The notes below the pieces were generated by a model that was given only the letters and a program-made list of their open reading frames with translations, had not been told where the DNA came from and ran no database searches. A stretch of DNA of 64,000 nt. Source: CALOBA01 sp942491465. Lineage in GTDB: Bacteria > Pseudomonadota > Gammaproteobacteria > Chromatiales > Chromatiaceae. The DNA is taken from the NCBI GenBank assembly GCA_942491465.1, contig CALOBA010000064.1, positions 62,001 to 126,000 of the forward strand, given 5' to 3'. Both the position numbers and the translations under genes were made by a program. Shown here in pieces: positions 1-11,375 of this stretch. The stretch's first letter is position 1. Each line of letters begins with the position of its first letter.

Positions 1-2
1 TG

Positions 3-491
3 GGCGATCTGGCCGACGCGCTGCCTGCGTCCGCCCTGCGCTTTCCGCTGGCCGTGCGTGCGGGCACCGATGATCAGCGCCGCCTGGTGCGTACGGTCTT
101 GGCGGTCGATGACCGGCAAGGCTCCATGACCTTCGCCGGGGATATCCCCGAGGGCTGCCTCGCCCAGCTGATGCACGCCAATCTCGACCATCTGGTGGAC
201 GGGGCGGAAGAGGCCGCCGAGCTCGCGCGGCGGCGCGGCGGCGAGCATCCCGGCCTGGCGATCGCCATCAGCTGCGTGGGCCGGCGCATGGTGCTTGGTG
301 AGCGCAGCGAGGAAGAGATCGAGGCAACGCTGGAGTCGCTGCCCCCCGAGACACGCCAGATCGGTTTCTACTCCTACGGCGAGCTATCCCCCTATGAGAC
401 CGGCAGCTGCGACCTGCATAACCAGACCATGACCCTGACCACCATTGCCGAGGCACCCGCAGCGGACAGCGACGACCCGGCGGGATACTAG
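3..491 (+). CDS. FIST domain sensory protein, 3' part (5' end outside window)
   Basis: The frame is open to the left edge, so only the C-terminal 162 residues are present. The sequence matches the FIST_C region: a beta-rich stretch, then a helix of acidic and arginine-rich residues, and the closing segment IGFYSYGELSP followed by CDLHNQTMTLT, which is typical of FIST C-termini. FIST proteins are thought to bind small ligands such as amino acids and feed signal-transduction proteins. The stop lies 6 bases before the start of a hybrid histidine kinase, so the two are almost certainly co-transcribed and this protein probably supplies the input for that kinase. The family call is strong; ligand and direct interaction are inference. 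Confidence 0.8.
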   Translation, partial: GDLADALPASALRFPLAVRAGTDDQRRLVRTVLAVDDRQGSMTFAGDIPEGCLAQLMHANLDHLVDGAEEAAELARRRGGEHPGLAIAISCVGRRMVLGERSEEEIEATLESLPPETRQIGFYSYGELSPYETGSCDLHNQTMTLTTIAEAPAADSDDPAGY

Positions 492-497
492 CCGCGC

Positions 498-3400
498 ATG
501 ACCCTGAGACCCGATTCGCAGACAGGGACCGCAGGCAGCACAGCACCGACCAAGGACCGAGCCGACGGCAACGCCGGCCTGCATCGACTGCTGCTGCGGC
601 AGCTGCGCCGAAGCGGTCTGGAGCCCGAGCGCCCCCCCGCCGATGCCGGTGCCTGGGAGGATCTCCTCTGCCGGATCAGCCGCCGCTATGCCGGCCAGGA
701 GCAGGACCGCTACCTGCTCGAGCGCTCCCTCGACATCTCGTCGACGGAGATGCTTGCCCTCTACGACAGCCTCCGCCGCAATTCCGAGTCGCAGATCGCC
801 GCCGAGCGCGACAAGCTGCGGGCGGTGATCGACGGCTTCAGCGACGGGTTCTGCACCTTCGATGGCGCCGGTCGGCTGCTCGGCGCCAACCCCGCGGCTC
901 AGCGGCTCCTCGGTGCCGACGCGGCCCGCACCGGCAGCCCGGCTTTGGCAGGCTTCCGACTGTCCGGTCAGGTGCCGAACGTCGATCCGAGCGATCCGTC
1001 GACCTGGCTCGCCCGTGTCTTGTCCGGGCAGCCGCTTCGCGATGAAAAGGCCGTGCTGCGGCTCGCCGACGATCGCCTGCTGCCGGTGTCGCTGCTGCTC
1101 TACCCGATCATCGAGACCGACGAGGTGACCGGTGGTGTCTGCACCTTCCGCGACCTGAGCGCACTGCAGGACGCCGAGCTGGGGCGCCGACGCCTCGCCC
1201 TCGCCGTCGAGGCCAGCGGGGAAGCCATCTACATCACTGATTTGAAAGGCGTCATCGAGTACGTCAATCCCGCCTTCACCCAGATCACCGGCTGGAGCTG
1301 GAGCGCCGCCATCGGCCAACGGACCAGCATCCTGCGCAGCGATGCCACCGCCGATGCGGTCTACCGCGCGCTTTGGCAGACCATCTCGTCGGGGCAAACC
1401 TGGTCCGGACGTCTACTCAACCGCCGCCGCCCGGGCCAGGGTACGGAGCTGTTCTGGGCGCAAACCACCATTGCCCCGATCCGGGCGGATACCGGAGTCC
1501 CCCTGGGTTACGTGGCCGTGCAGCGCGACATCACCAACCGGGTGGCCGAGGAGGCGCGGCAGGCGCGCGCGGCCGACTTTGCCCGGCTACAGGCGCTGAT
1601 GGCCGAGATCCTCTACCGCGCGCTGCCGCTGCCGAAGCGCATCGCGCAGGCCATCGACGCACTGCGCGACCTGCCCGGCATCGCGCTCAGCGGCGCGTAC
1701 CTGGTCATTGCCGTCGGCGGGGAGCGCGGGACCGAGGTCCTGCTGGAGCGCGACGCCCCGCGCGACGTGCTGCTGCCCAAGCTCTCGCCCGAGGCGTTGG
1801 CAAATCAGCCCCGCGCCTACCTGATGCGTCGTCCGACCCCGGCCCTGGTGCTGCCGAGCGCGCAGGGCGGCAAGGCCATCGGCGCGGTCTGGCTCGGTCT
1901 CGATAAACTGGTGCGGCCTGAGCCGGACCTGCTCCAGCTGCTCGATCAGATCGCCGGGCTGATCGGCGTGGCCATCGCCGACGATCGGGCGCGGCGCGCC
2001 GCCATGGAGGCGGCGGAGTCGAAGGCCCGCTTCCTGGCCAACATGAGCCATGAGATCCGCACGCCGATGAATGGCGTGCTCGGCATGCTCGATCTGCTCA
2101 CGCGCACATCGCTCAACGCTGAGCAGCGCAGCTTCCTGCAGACCGCCTCGGCCTCCGCCGACAGCTTGCTGCGGATCATCGACGACATCCTCGACTTCTC
2201 CAAGATCGAGGCCGGCCGGCTCGATCTGCACTATGCGCCGTTCGACGTGCGGCTGACGGCCGAGTCGGTCATCACCCTGTTCTCGCCGGGGGCCCGCGAG
2301 CGCGGCCTGGCCCTGGTCTGCCAGATGCCGACTCAGGTCCCCGGCATGGTGGTCGGCGACGCGACCCGGGTGCAGCAGGTGTTGAGCAACCTGGTGGACA
2401 ATGCGCTCAAGTTTACCGAGGCCGGCGAGGTCAGCATCCAGGTCAGCGGGCTGCCGGACGCCAAGGCCCCGATCCGCCTGCGCTTCGATGTCGTCGACAC
2501 CGGCATCGGCATGAACAGCGAGCAGCTCGAGCGCCTGTTCGAGCCCTTCGTCCAGGCCGACGTCTCCAGCACCCGACGCTTCAGCGGTACCGGGCTGGGG
2601 CTGACCATCGCCCGCCAGCTCGTCGAGCTGATGCACGGCGAGATCGGCGTGCGCAGCGAGCCGGGACGGGGGTCGCGGTTCTGGTTCTCGCTGCCGTTCG
2701 AGCAGCCGCGCGTAAGCATCGGCATCGGCGCCGAGGAGCCAACCCTCTCGGGCCTGCGGGTGTTGGCCGTCGACGACAACGCCGTCAACCGCAAGTTGCT
2801 GGCGCAGTATCTGCGCGCCTGGAAGGTCGAGCACATCATTGCCGAAGGACCGCTGGAGGTCCTGGCCTGTCTGCGCGATGCGGTGTCCGGCGGTCGGCCG
2901 TTCCAGGTCGCCATCCTCGACATGCAGATGCCGCACATGGACGGCCTCTCGCTCGGACGCCGGATCAAGGCCGATCCCACCATCGCCGAGACCGAGATGA
3001 TCCTGCTCAGCTCCCTGGGCAGCAACGACAGCGAACTGCGCGCGGCCGGATTTCGCTACGTCCTGGCCAAACCGATGCGTCAGTCGGCCCTGCACGACAC
3101 GCTCATGCAGTTCACGCAGGCGATTCGGCCGCGGATCGACAGCGGCCCCGATGACCCGCCACCACTGCGCGGCCGCGTCCTGTTGGCCGAGGATAATCAG
3201 GTTAATCAGAAGGTTGCAATGGGTATGCTCGAAAAGCTCGGCCTCCAGGTCGATTTGGCCGAAGACGGCGCCAGTGCGTTGGAGCGCTTCCTGCAGCGAC
3301 CCTACGACTTGGTGCTGATGGACTGCCAGATGCCGGGCCTAGACGGCTTCGAGGCGACGCGGCGCATCCGCTCGGTCGAGGCCGCCGGCGGCAAGCACAT

Positions 3401-3572
3401 CCCGGTGGTCGCACTCACCGCGGACGCGATGATCGGGGACCGCGAGCGCTGCATTGCAGCGGGGATGGACGACTACATCGCCAAGCCCATCACCTTGGAG
3501 CATCTGCGCGCCAAGCTCGTCACCTGGCTGCCCCCTCGCGGCGGCATGGACGACGACGGCGTTCAGCGCTGA
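498..3572 (+). CDS. Hybrid sensor histidine kinase (PAS-PAS-HisKA-HATPase-REC-REC)
   Basis: A 1024-residue kinase without clear membrane segments, so probably cytoplasmic. Order: an N-terminal helical region, a first PAS (about 105-220), a second PAS (about 230-345, with ITGWSWSAA), a GAF-like stretch (about 370-500), HisKA with phospho-accepting His518 in NMSHEIRTP, HATPase with N box NLVDNALKF, G1 VVDTGIGM and G2 GTGLGL, then two receiver domains with Asp808 (ILDMQMP) and Asp942 (LMDCQMP). No Hpt domain is attached, so a separate phosphotransfer protein is expected elsewhere. It follows the FIST gene by 6 bases, as is common for FIST sensors paired with BarA-like hybrid kinases. The output is unknown. 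Confidence 0.93.
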   Translation: MTLRPDSQTGTAGSTAPTKDRADGNAGLHRLLLRQLRRSGLEPERPPADAGAWEDLLCRISRRYAGQEQDRYLLERSLDISSTEMLALYDSLRRNSESQIAAERDKLRAVIDGFSDGFCTFDGAGRLLGANPAAQRLLGADAARTGSPALAGFRLSGQVPNVDPSDPSTWLARVLSGQPLRDEKAVLRLADDRLLPVSLLLYPIIETDEVTGGVCTFRDLSALQDAELGRRRLALAVEASGEAIYITDLKGVIEYVNPAFTQITGWSWSAAIGQRTSILRSDATADAVYRALWQTISSGQTWSGRLLNRRRPGQGTELFWAQTTIAPIRADTGVPLGYVAVQRDITNRVAEEARQARAADFARLQALMAEILYRALPLPKRIAQAIDALRDLPGIALSGAYLVIAVGGERGTEVLLERDAPRDVLLPKLSPEALANQPRAYLMRRPTPALVLPSAQGGKAIGAVWLGLDKLVRPEPDLLQLLDQIAGLIGVAIADDRARRAAMEAAESKARFLANMSHEIRTPMNGVLGMLDLLTRTSLNAEQRSFLQTASASADSLLRIIDDILDFSKIEAGRLDLHYAPFDVRLTAESVITLFSPGARERGLALVCQMPTQVPGMVVGDATRVQQVLSNLVDNALKFTEAGEVSIQVSGLPDAKAPIRLRFDVVDTGIGMNSEQLERLFEPFVQADVSSTRRFSGTGLGLTIARQLVELMHGEIGVRSEPGRGSRFWFSLPFEQPRVSIGIGAEEPTLSGLRVLAVDDNAVNRKLLAQYLRAWKVEHIIAEGPLEVLACLRDAVSGGRPFQVAILDMQMPHMDGLSLGRRIKADPTIAETEMILLSSLGSNDSELRAAGFRYVLAKPMRQSALHDTLMQFTQAIRPRIDSGPDDPPPLRGRVLLAEDNQVNQKVAMGMLEKLGLQVDLAEDGASALERFLQRPYDLVLMDCQMPGLDGFEATRRIRSVEAAGGKHIPVVALTADAMIGDRERCIAAGMDDYIAKPITLEHLRAKLVTWLPPRGGMDDDGVQR

Positions 3573-3604
3573 GATGGGCCCAAGGCCATTGCGGCGGTCC
3601 TGCG

Positions 3605-4519
3605 CTAGGGGGTATGGCCGGAGACCTGCAGGCCGTGGGTCGTCTGGTCAAACATTTGGCACAACTTCACATACCCCGGCGCTGCCCGCAGCACCCAGCC
3701 GCGGAACCCGTCCAATAGCGTCGCGGTCTCCGCGCGCAGCGGTCGGTCGTGGGAGAGTTCCACCAGCAGCTGACCGCTTTGGCCGCGACAGCTATCCGGC
3801 TCCAGCAGAACCGAGTCCCGCGCCCAGTCATCCAGCTGCCGGAGCAGTACCGCCATGATGTCAGTCGGCAAATCCAGCTGCGCGGCGCGACCCAGCAAGA
3901 GCAGGCGCCGGTATTCGAAGTAGGGATCGAAGTCGTTCGCGAGGGTCTCGACCCGAGGCGCCGCATGCAGCTCGACATGACCGCGGATTACCAGATAGGT
4001 AAACAGATCGTGCGCATCCTGCCAAGTCCCGGGCAGACAGGGACGACGCGCCAGCAGGCCGTAGAGAACCTGCCGCCTGATGAACTTCATCTGCTGGCGC
4101 ATCGCCCATTGGCGATTCGCTTCGCTGGCCGCCGGGCTGCGGTAACGATTGCGGTCGAGATTGACCACCAACTGATTGAAGTTCATCTGCATCCAGTGGT
4201 CCAGCCGCTGCTCGGCGGTGACGGCCCCGGGCGGAGGCAGACCGCCGTCGGCACGACGCGGATCGGGTCGCGGCAGGGCTGCGGCCAGCTTCAATACCGG
4301 GCGCTTCAACAGCCGCATGATCTCCACATGGGTGCGGGCATCGACCTCGGCCTTGCTCAGCCGCTCCATCTGAACCAGCAATTGGTTTACGGCCTCAGGC
4401 TTTGGCAGCGCCTGCAGCTGCGCCAGCCAGTGGATGACCGAGGGCGTGTCAAAGTCCATATGGAGCGGGTCCGCATGCTCGAAACTGGATGCCCTGGGGG
4501 CGGCAACTTCTGTGTACAT
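3605..4519 (-). CDS. Conserved-looking hypothetical protein, 304 aa
   Basis: I do not recognise a named family. The product is soluble, rich in leucine and arginine, mostly helical, and has no signal peptide or membrane segment. A proline-rich linker sits near residue 90 and the C-terminal half reads as a helical bundle (LLLGRAAQLDLP, LRQLDDWARDSVLLEP). It is convergent with the hybrid kinase, with only 32 bases between the two stops. Upstream is a long gene-poor region that should carry its promoter. Codon use and GC match the neighbours, which supports a real gene. Function cannot be assigned from sequence alone. Confidence 0.7.
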   Translation of the reverse strand: MYTEVAAPRASSFEHADPLHMDFDTPSVIHWLAQLQALPKPEAVNQLLVQMERLSKAEVDARTHVEIMRLLKRPVLKLAAALPRPDPRRADGGLPPPGAVTAEQRLDHWMQMNFNQLVVNLDRNRYRSPAASEANRQWAMRQQMKFIRRQVLYGLLARRPCLPGTWQDAHDLFTYLVIRGHVELHAAPRVETLANDFDPYFEYRRLLLLGRAAQLDLPTDIMAVLLRQLDDWARDSVLLEPDSCRGQSGQLLVELSHDRPLRAETATLLDGFRGWVLRAAPGYVKLCQMFDQTTHGLQVSGHTP

Positions 4520-5203
4520 TGTCGTTCATCCGGATGATCAACCTGTTCGTAGCCGCCCTTGCTATCGCGCCGGCCGACGGGTGTAGCACCGACGAAGACG
4601 GGGCATGGCGCATGTCTTCTGCATCTCGACGGAGCGCCAAGTGCCTGGCTTCGGCGCTCCGCGTAGACGTGGCTCGGGCACGTCAGTCGGACAATTTCTC
4701 CTCAAGATTACGAGATTTTCGGGGCGCAGCGCCAGGCGTAACGATTGAAATCGACGCCGAGCCGACGAACCGCTCAGGGGCTGCCAGGTGGACGATGGAC
4801 GTTCACCGCCCGTGATCGGGCGCCTCAAGCACCAGCGATCGTACACAAAAAGATAGGGCGCGGCCCGGATCGGGCCGTTTTCGAAGACGTAGCGTGCTCA
4901 TTGAGCCGCAGATCCCGCTTCAGCCGGCCCGACTCGATCCTGACGGCTTTCGAGGAATCCAACATAAGCACTTGATCTTCATATTTTCGTCGCTTGCATT
5001 CGTTATGCTTTTGTCGAATGCTTAGGGTTGGAGGACGGAGGATTCCGACCCAGCCACTCGGTCGATGGAACATCGAGGCAGCGCCGTAAATACCGGCAAT
5101 GTCTGCGGATATTCATCATCGCCGGGATCGCATCGGCGTGGCGACGGTCGAAATCGCCGAACAAATTGAGACGAATCGACTAACAAAGGCAATGGAGCCA
5201 ACG
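4520..5203. other. 684-bp intergenic stretch without a recognisable gene
   Basis: No frame here gives a protein with family features; the short frames on both strands look like chance openings. The right half (about 4960-5040) is clearly AT-richer than the surroundings, which suits promoters for the divergent 3605-4519 gene and the small gene at 5204. No tRNA-like fold or tandem repeat was seen. Confidence 0.5.
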
Positions 5204-5392
5204 ATGAACATCAACCACGAACTGAGCAATTGGATCGCATCTATCGAGCGCGGAGACTGCGGCTACACCTATATTCGGCTGTTCCGCGACGCGCCCGGCT
5301 GGGTGCGCAACGCCGCCGTCAATCGCTACGGCAAGGGTACGGTGTTTCTACCGCCCACAACCGCCCGCGATTCGATCAGCCAAGCGGCCTGA
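5204..5392 (+). CDS. Small hypothetical protein, 62 aa
   Basis: The ATG at 5204 is preceded by GGAG at 5194-5197, a well-placed ribosome binding site; in-frame starts further upstream have none as good. The product begins MNINHELSNWIASIERGD and contains GYTYIRLFRDAPGWVRNAAV, which looks like a compact soluble domain with aromatic residues. No family recognised. It is convergent with the reductase gene ending at 5485 and isolated after a long gap on the left. A small regulator or adaptor is possible but nothing shows it. Confidence 0.5.
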   Translation: MNINHELSNWIASIERGDCGYTYIRLFRDAPGWVRNAAVNRYGKGTVFLPPTTARDSISQAA

Positions 5393-5484
5393 TTCCCGAG
5401 CGCCTCGCTCGCGGCGACGTTCGTCGCCGCCCGAGCGCACCGGCGCACGGACCCATCCTCCGCCGCCCGCCCCCCGCGCGGCGC

Positions 5485-6951
5485 TCATCCCACCGCCTCG
5501 ACCTTCAGGCGATCCTCGGCGAGCCCCGCCGCCAGCAACGCCTTGCGCACCGGTTCGATCAAGGCACCGGGCCCGGCCAGATAGGCGCGCACCTGTGTGG
5601 GCTGCTCCAGATCGGCCCCCAGCAGGGCCAGCACATCGGCCGGCTCCGCGTCGATCAACGGCGTGAAATGGAAGTTGTCCAGAGACTCCTTCAACGCCCG
5701 ACACCAGCGCTCCAGATAATGTCCCTCCGGGCCCGAGCTGCTCCAGTAGAGGTGGAAGGACTCGATGCTGTCGATGGAGACCGCATGTTCGATCAGACTC
5801 TTGATCGGTGCGATGCCGTCCCCGAAGGCGATGAGCACGGCGGGCTCGGGGGCATCCTCTTCGAGCACGAATGCGCCGTACGGACCCGTTACCGTGATCA
5901 TCTGCCGGGGGCTGACCTCACCGCCGAACAGCGCCGCGCCGAAGGCATCGGTCCCCCGGCGCACCGAGAAGTGCAGATTACGGCCGTCGCAGGGGCAGCT
6001 GGCGATGGGCAGTTCGGTCTGCGCCCCGTTCTCCAGCGTCAGGCGGGCACGCTGCCCGGCCATGAAGCGCAGCGTCTGGCTGCGCGGGGTCTGCACCTGC
6101 AGCTGGATCAGGTCGGCGCACTGGCGTTGCAGGCGCTTGACCTGGGCGCGGATGTGCTGCTCGGGCAGGTCGGCCACGGAGCGGGCCTCGGCCGCCTCCA
6201 GCACCACATCGGTGACCGCGGTATTCGCGCAGGCGAGCACATAGCCCATGGCCCGCTCGCGCTCGCTGAGCACATAGTCGTGCTCGCTGACCTTGGTCAC
6301 CTCGCCGGCGGCCACCCGCACCTTGCACTCGCCGCAGTTCCCGCTGGAGCAGCCGTAGCTGATCCGCAGCCCCGAGCGCACGGCGGCCTCCAGGATGGAC
6401 TCGGTGCCCTCGACGAAGAAGTCGTGACCGCTGGGGATGAGCTTGACGTTGGCTGCCATAATGCGAAGGAAGGTGTCTTTGGCCAGCAGACGCTTGCGGC
6501 CGTCGTCGTTGGGCAGCGCCGCGATCTCGCCGCGACGCCGCTCGATCTCCGCCGCCAGTCCCTCGACCTCGGCGGCGGATGCGCCGTTCGCGGCCAGCTG
6601 GCGCAGGCCGCGGTCGAGATCGGTCACCAGCGCCTCCAGCGCATCCACCACCGCGAGCTTCTGCACCAGCATCTCACTCAGGGACTTCAGCCGCGCCACC
6701 AGCACCGCCGGGCTCGGCAGGCGGGTGTCGTGCTCGTGGCTGCGCGGCTCGGCGTTGGCCTTGATCTGTTCGACCTGCTCGTACTTGCCGCTGTGCTCCA
6801 GACTCACCCGCGGGTAGACCCGCAGCAGGTCGGCCGCGGCCACCTGGCCCTCGAACGTGGTGATGTCGCCGCGGCGGATACGTCGCTGCAGCTCCGCTCG
6901 GCTGACCTCGGCCAGCCGCGCCGCCCGTGACAGGCTCAGATAGTCGGTCAT
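5485..6951 (-). CDS. 2Fe-2S ferredoxin/FAD/NAD(P) oxidoreductase with MerR-like N-terminus
   Basis: About 488 residues. The first 50 (LSRAARLAEVSRAELQRRIRRGD) resemble a MerR/excisionase-type winged helix, followed by a coiled-coil-like helical region to about 180. Then comes a plant-type [2Fe-2S] ferredoxin with ligands Cys201, Cys206, Cys209 and Cys241 (CSSGNCGEC and LACANT), then a flavodoxin-reductase FAD domain and an NAD(P)-binding domain. This ferredoxin-first order is that of oxygenase reductases and related electron-transfer flavoproteins. The ATG at 6951 has GAGG upstream; a TTG eight codons earlier is less likely. It lies 20 bases after the MoeB-like gene on the same strand. The electron acceptor is unknown. 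Confidence 0.85.
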   Translation of the reverse strand: MTDYLSLSRAARLAEVSRAELQRRIRRGDITTFEGQVAAADLLRVYPRVSLEHSGKYEQVEQIKANAEPRSHEHDTRLPSPAVLVARLKSLSEMLVQKLAVVDALEALVTDLDRGLRQLAANGASAAEVEGLAAEIERRRGEIAALPNDDGRKRLLAKDTFLRIMAANVKLIPSGHDFFVEGTESILEAAVRSGLRISYGCSSGNCGECKVRVAAGEVTKVSEHDYVLSERERAMGYVLACANTAVTDVVLEAAEARSVADLPEQHIRAQVKRLQRQCADLIQLQVQTPRSQTLRFMAGQRARLTLENGAQTELPIASCPCDGRNLHFSVRRGTDAFGAALFGGEVSPRQMITVTGPYGAFVLEEDAPEPAVLIAFGDGIAPIKSLIEHAVSIDSIESFHLYWSSSGPEGHYLERWCRALKESLDNFHFTPLIDAEPADVLALLGADLEQPTQVRAYLAGPGALIEPVRKALLAAGLAEDRLKVEAVG

Positions 6952-6971
6952 GTTGGTATCGCCCTCAAGGT

Positions 6972-7715
6972 TCAAGACGCGGTGCAGATGGGACAGGCGG
7001 GGTCGGCGGCGAGGCGCAGGCTGCGCCAGTCCATGGTGGCGGCGTCGAGCAGCAGCAGCCGGCCGCAGAGCGACCGGCCGAGCCCGGTGATCAGCTTGAT
7101 GGCCTCGGTGGCCTGAATGCTGCCGATGATGCCGACCACCGGCGCGAGCACGCCGTTGGCGGTGCAGGTCTCCTCCTCGCTGCCGTCACGCGGATACAGG
7201 CACTGGTAGCACGGGCCGCCGGCCTGGCCGGAGAACACGGCGACCTGGCCTTCGGTGCGGATTGCGGCGCCGGAGACCAGCGGGATGCCGGCGGCGAAAC
7301 AGGCCGCGTTGACGGCGAAGCGGGTGGCGAAGTTGTCGCTGGCATCGACGATCAGATCCACCTCGCCGGCGATCTCGGCAAGGCGGCCTGCATCCAGGCT
7401 GCCCGCGCAGGGGATCAGCTCCACGTCCGGGTTCAGCGCACCCAGGGTCGCGATGGCGGAGTCGACCTTGGTGCGGCCGATATCCGCCGTGGTGTGCAGC
7501 AATTGGCGCTGCAGATTGGACAGGTCGACCGCGTCGAAGTCCGCGAGCACGAGCCGCCCCACCCCCGCGGCGGCCAAGTACATGGCCACCGGCGAGCCGA
7601 GCCCGCCGAGTCCGACGATCAGGACCCGGGCCTGGCGCAGGCGCATCTGCGCCTCGATGCCGAAGCCCGGCAGCATGATCTGGCGGCTGTAGCGGAGCAG
7701 GTCGTTGTCGTTCAT
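6972..7715 (-). CDS. moeB: MoeB/ThiF/HesA-family adenylyltransferase
   Basis: An E1-like enzyme of 247 residues that adenylates the C-terminal glycine of a ubiquitin-like sulfur carrier such as MoaD or ThiS. The start is taken at the ATG giving MNDNDLLRYSRQIMLPGFG, the canonical MoeB N-terminus; the longer upstream frame is arginine-rich and not homologous. The nucleotide-binding motif VGLGGLGSPVA, the acidic tip LADFDAVDLSNLQRQ and the zinc-binding pairs CYQC and CPIC are all present. A molybdopterin cluster including moaD is in the same window at 56-58 kb, a plausible partner. MoeB versus ThiF cannot be settled from sequence. Confidence 0.88.
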   Translation of the reverse strand: MNDNDLLRYSRQIMLPGFGIEAQMRLRQARVLIVGLGGLGSPVAMYLAAAGVGRLVLADFDAVDLSNLQRQLLHTTADIGRTKVDSAIATLGALNPDVELIPCAGSLDAGRLAEIAGEVDLIVDASDNFATRFAVNAACFAAGIPLVSGAAIRTEGQVAVFSGQAGGPCYQCLYPRDGSEEETCTANGVLAPVVGIIGSIQATEAIKLITGLGRSLCGRLLLLDAATMDWRSLRLAADPACPICTAS

Positions 7716-7764
7716 GGCGCGTCGATCATGCGGCTTGAATGCGCCCAACGGCGACGGGCGTTGG

Positions 7765-7812
7765 CGCTGTCGTCGTGACCGAAATCTTGATCGCGATCCC
7801 GATCCCGATACT
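7765..7812. repeat. GATCCC-type hexanucleotide microsatellite remnant
   Basis: The gap between the MoeB-like gene and the next gene holds short GATCGC/GATCCC units. The same kind of six-base repeat recurs at about 16.9, 41.5 and 59.9 kb in this window, always at a gene boundary. Confidence 0.55.
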
Positions 7813-7851
7813 CCGTCGGCAGGGGTCTGGCGGGCGATGCGCGCTGCGCGG

Positions 7852-8268
7852 CTACAGATAGCGGCGCCAATGCTCCGGGCGTTGGTCGCGGCAGCCGTGC
7901 TCCAGCGACTCCCAGCGCTTGGCGAACACGCGCCTGGTGCACTGGCTCTCGCCGCGCGGGCAGCCGTAGTTCTCGCGCAGCGTCTCCTCGGTATAGTAGT
8001 AGAGCGCACGCTTGATCTTGAACATCATGCCGTTGTCCAGATGCAGACCGAGTTCGGCCAGGGCCTCGTCGATCTCCTGCAGGCAGGTCTTGAGGATGTC
8101 GTAGCGCACGCTCAGGATCAGCGGCGTCAGGGGTTCCGCGCCCAGCACGCCGTCCACACCGAACAGGAACTCCGCCGCGGTGCGGGCGTCGTTGCGGTCC
8201 GGGTGCAGATCACGGAAGTTGATCAGTCGCTGCTTGAAACGTTCGGACTCGGGGATATTGATGCTCAT
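7852..8268 (-). CDS. Hypothetical protein, 138 aa
   Basis: A soluble, helical protein starting MSINIPESERFKQRLINFRD. Charged and aromatic residues are well ordered (KIKRALYYYTEETLRENYG), and two cysteines near the C-terminus lie in an YGCPRGESQC context. No family recognised. It sits between a NUDIX hydrolase and the MoeB-like gene on the same strand with gaps of 97 and 136 bases, so it may share their transcript. Codon use resembles that of the neighbours, supporting a real gene. Confidence 0.65.
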   Translation of the reverse strand: MSINIPESERFKQRLINFRDLHPDRNDARTAAEFLFGVDGVLGAEPLTPLILSVRYDILKTCLQEIDEALAELGLHLDNGMMFKIKRALYYYTEETLRENYGCPRGESQCTRRVFAKRWESLEHGCRDQRPEHWRRYL

Positions 8269-8365
8269 GCGCGCTCTCGGTCGGAATCGAGGGGGATGGA
8301 GGCAAGATACCAGACCCGCCGTCGGGATATGAATACCGGCGTCGGGATTTCGATCGCAGCCGGGG

Positions 8366-8959
8366 TTAGGGCGGCATCACCTCGCCGTCGTGGACCTCGA
8401 TGCGGTAGCCCATCCGCGCTCCAGGGGTCCTGACGATGGTGCCGCTGCGCAGGCCGATGTTGCCGCCGACGCGATCGGCCAGGAACAGCCGCAGGGACTC
8501 GGTGACGACCGGAAAGGCGAGGGTGTCCCAGGGGATCCGGGCGGGGTCGAACAGGTCGACCTCCAGGCTCTCGCTGCCGGGGCCGAAGTCCAGATCGAGC
8601 AGCCGTGCGCGAAACAGGAGGTAGACCTGGTGGATGTGCGGCAGGTTGAACATCGAGTACAGCGGCCCGACGGCGACCCGTGCCCGGGCCTCCTCCAGCG
8701 TCTCGCGAGCGGCGCCCTGCTGGACCGTCTCGCCGTTCTCCATAAAGCCGGCGGGTAAGGTCCAGAGTCCGTAGCGCGGCTCGATGGCCCGTCGGCACAG
8801 CAGGATACGACCGTCATCCCATTCCGGGATGCAGCCCACCACCATCTTCGGGTTGCGATAATGGATGGTGCCGCAGGCCTGGCAGACATGCCGCGGAAGA
8901 TTGTCGCCGGTGGGGATCGTCAGTTGGACGTCCGCGCCGCAGTCACTGCAGAACTTCAT
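8366..8959 (-). CDS. NUDIX hydrolase with N-terminal zinc ribbon
   Basis: 197 residues. An N-terminal zinc ribbon (CSDCG and CQACG pairs) precedes a complete NUDIX box in GFMENGETVQQGAARETLEE, with the REtxEE core intact. The zinc ribbon plus NUDIX arrangement is shared with NudC-like and ADP-ribose or NADH pyrophosphatases, which cleave nucleoside diphosphates linked to another group. Likely cytosolic housecleaning or NAD(H) turnover. The start ATG at 8959 gives MKFCSDCG, directly at the ribbon. First of a four-gene minus-strand run. Confidence 0.9.
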   Translation of the reverse strand: MKFCSDCGADVQLTIPTGDNLPRHVCQACGTIHYRNPKMVVGCIPEWDDGRILLCRRAIEPRYGLWTLPAGFMENGETVQQGAARETLEEARARVAVGPLYSMFNLPHIHQVYLLFRARLLDLDFGPGSESLEVDLFDPARIPWDTLAFPVVTESLRLFLADRVGGNIGLRSGTIVRTPGARMGYRIEVHDGEVMPP

Positions 8960-9294
8960 CAGCTGGTCGGTCTCTCATCAGTCCTCGCCCAAGAAGCCAG
9001 GCGCGCTTTCGACGCTCGTCGCCGAGGTGTCATAGGCGGCCGTTATGATCGTACAGCAATGATGGTGCCATCTTCGCCCGGCGGCTAGGCCATCCAGGGT
9101 AAACCATTCATCATCGAGACGGGGCATGGGCGTTGCTCGGGCGCTCCCCCCGCGGCACCCATGCCGAGCAAGGCGCCGCGGCCTTGCACCATCCCGAAGC
9201 CATCGCGCGGCTGGTTGGCAGCGACATCCTGCCGTGCCACCATGCCCCCGCCGTCCGGCGGCGTCGACGCCGCGCCCATTCGCCAGGAGCCCCC

Positions 9295-11373
<2,079 letters not shown>

Positions 11374-11375
11374 GG

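Noticed and set aside
5230..6930. 566-residue plus-strand frame opposite the ferredoxin reductase
   Set aside because: The minus strand encodes a full 2Fe-2S/FAD enzyme; the plus frame is His/Arg/Gly-rich shadow.
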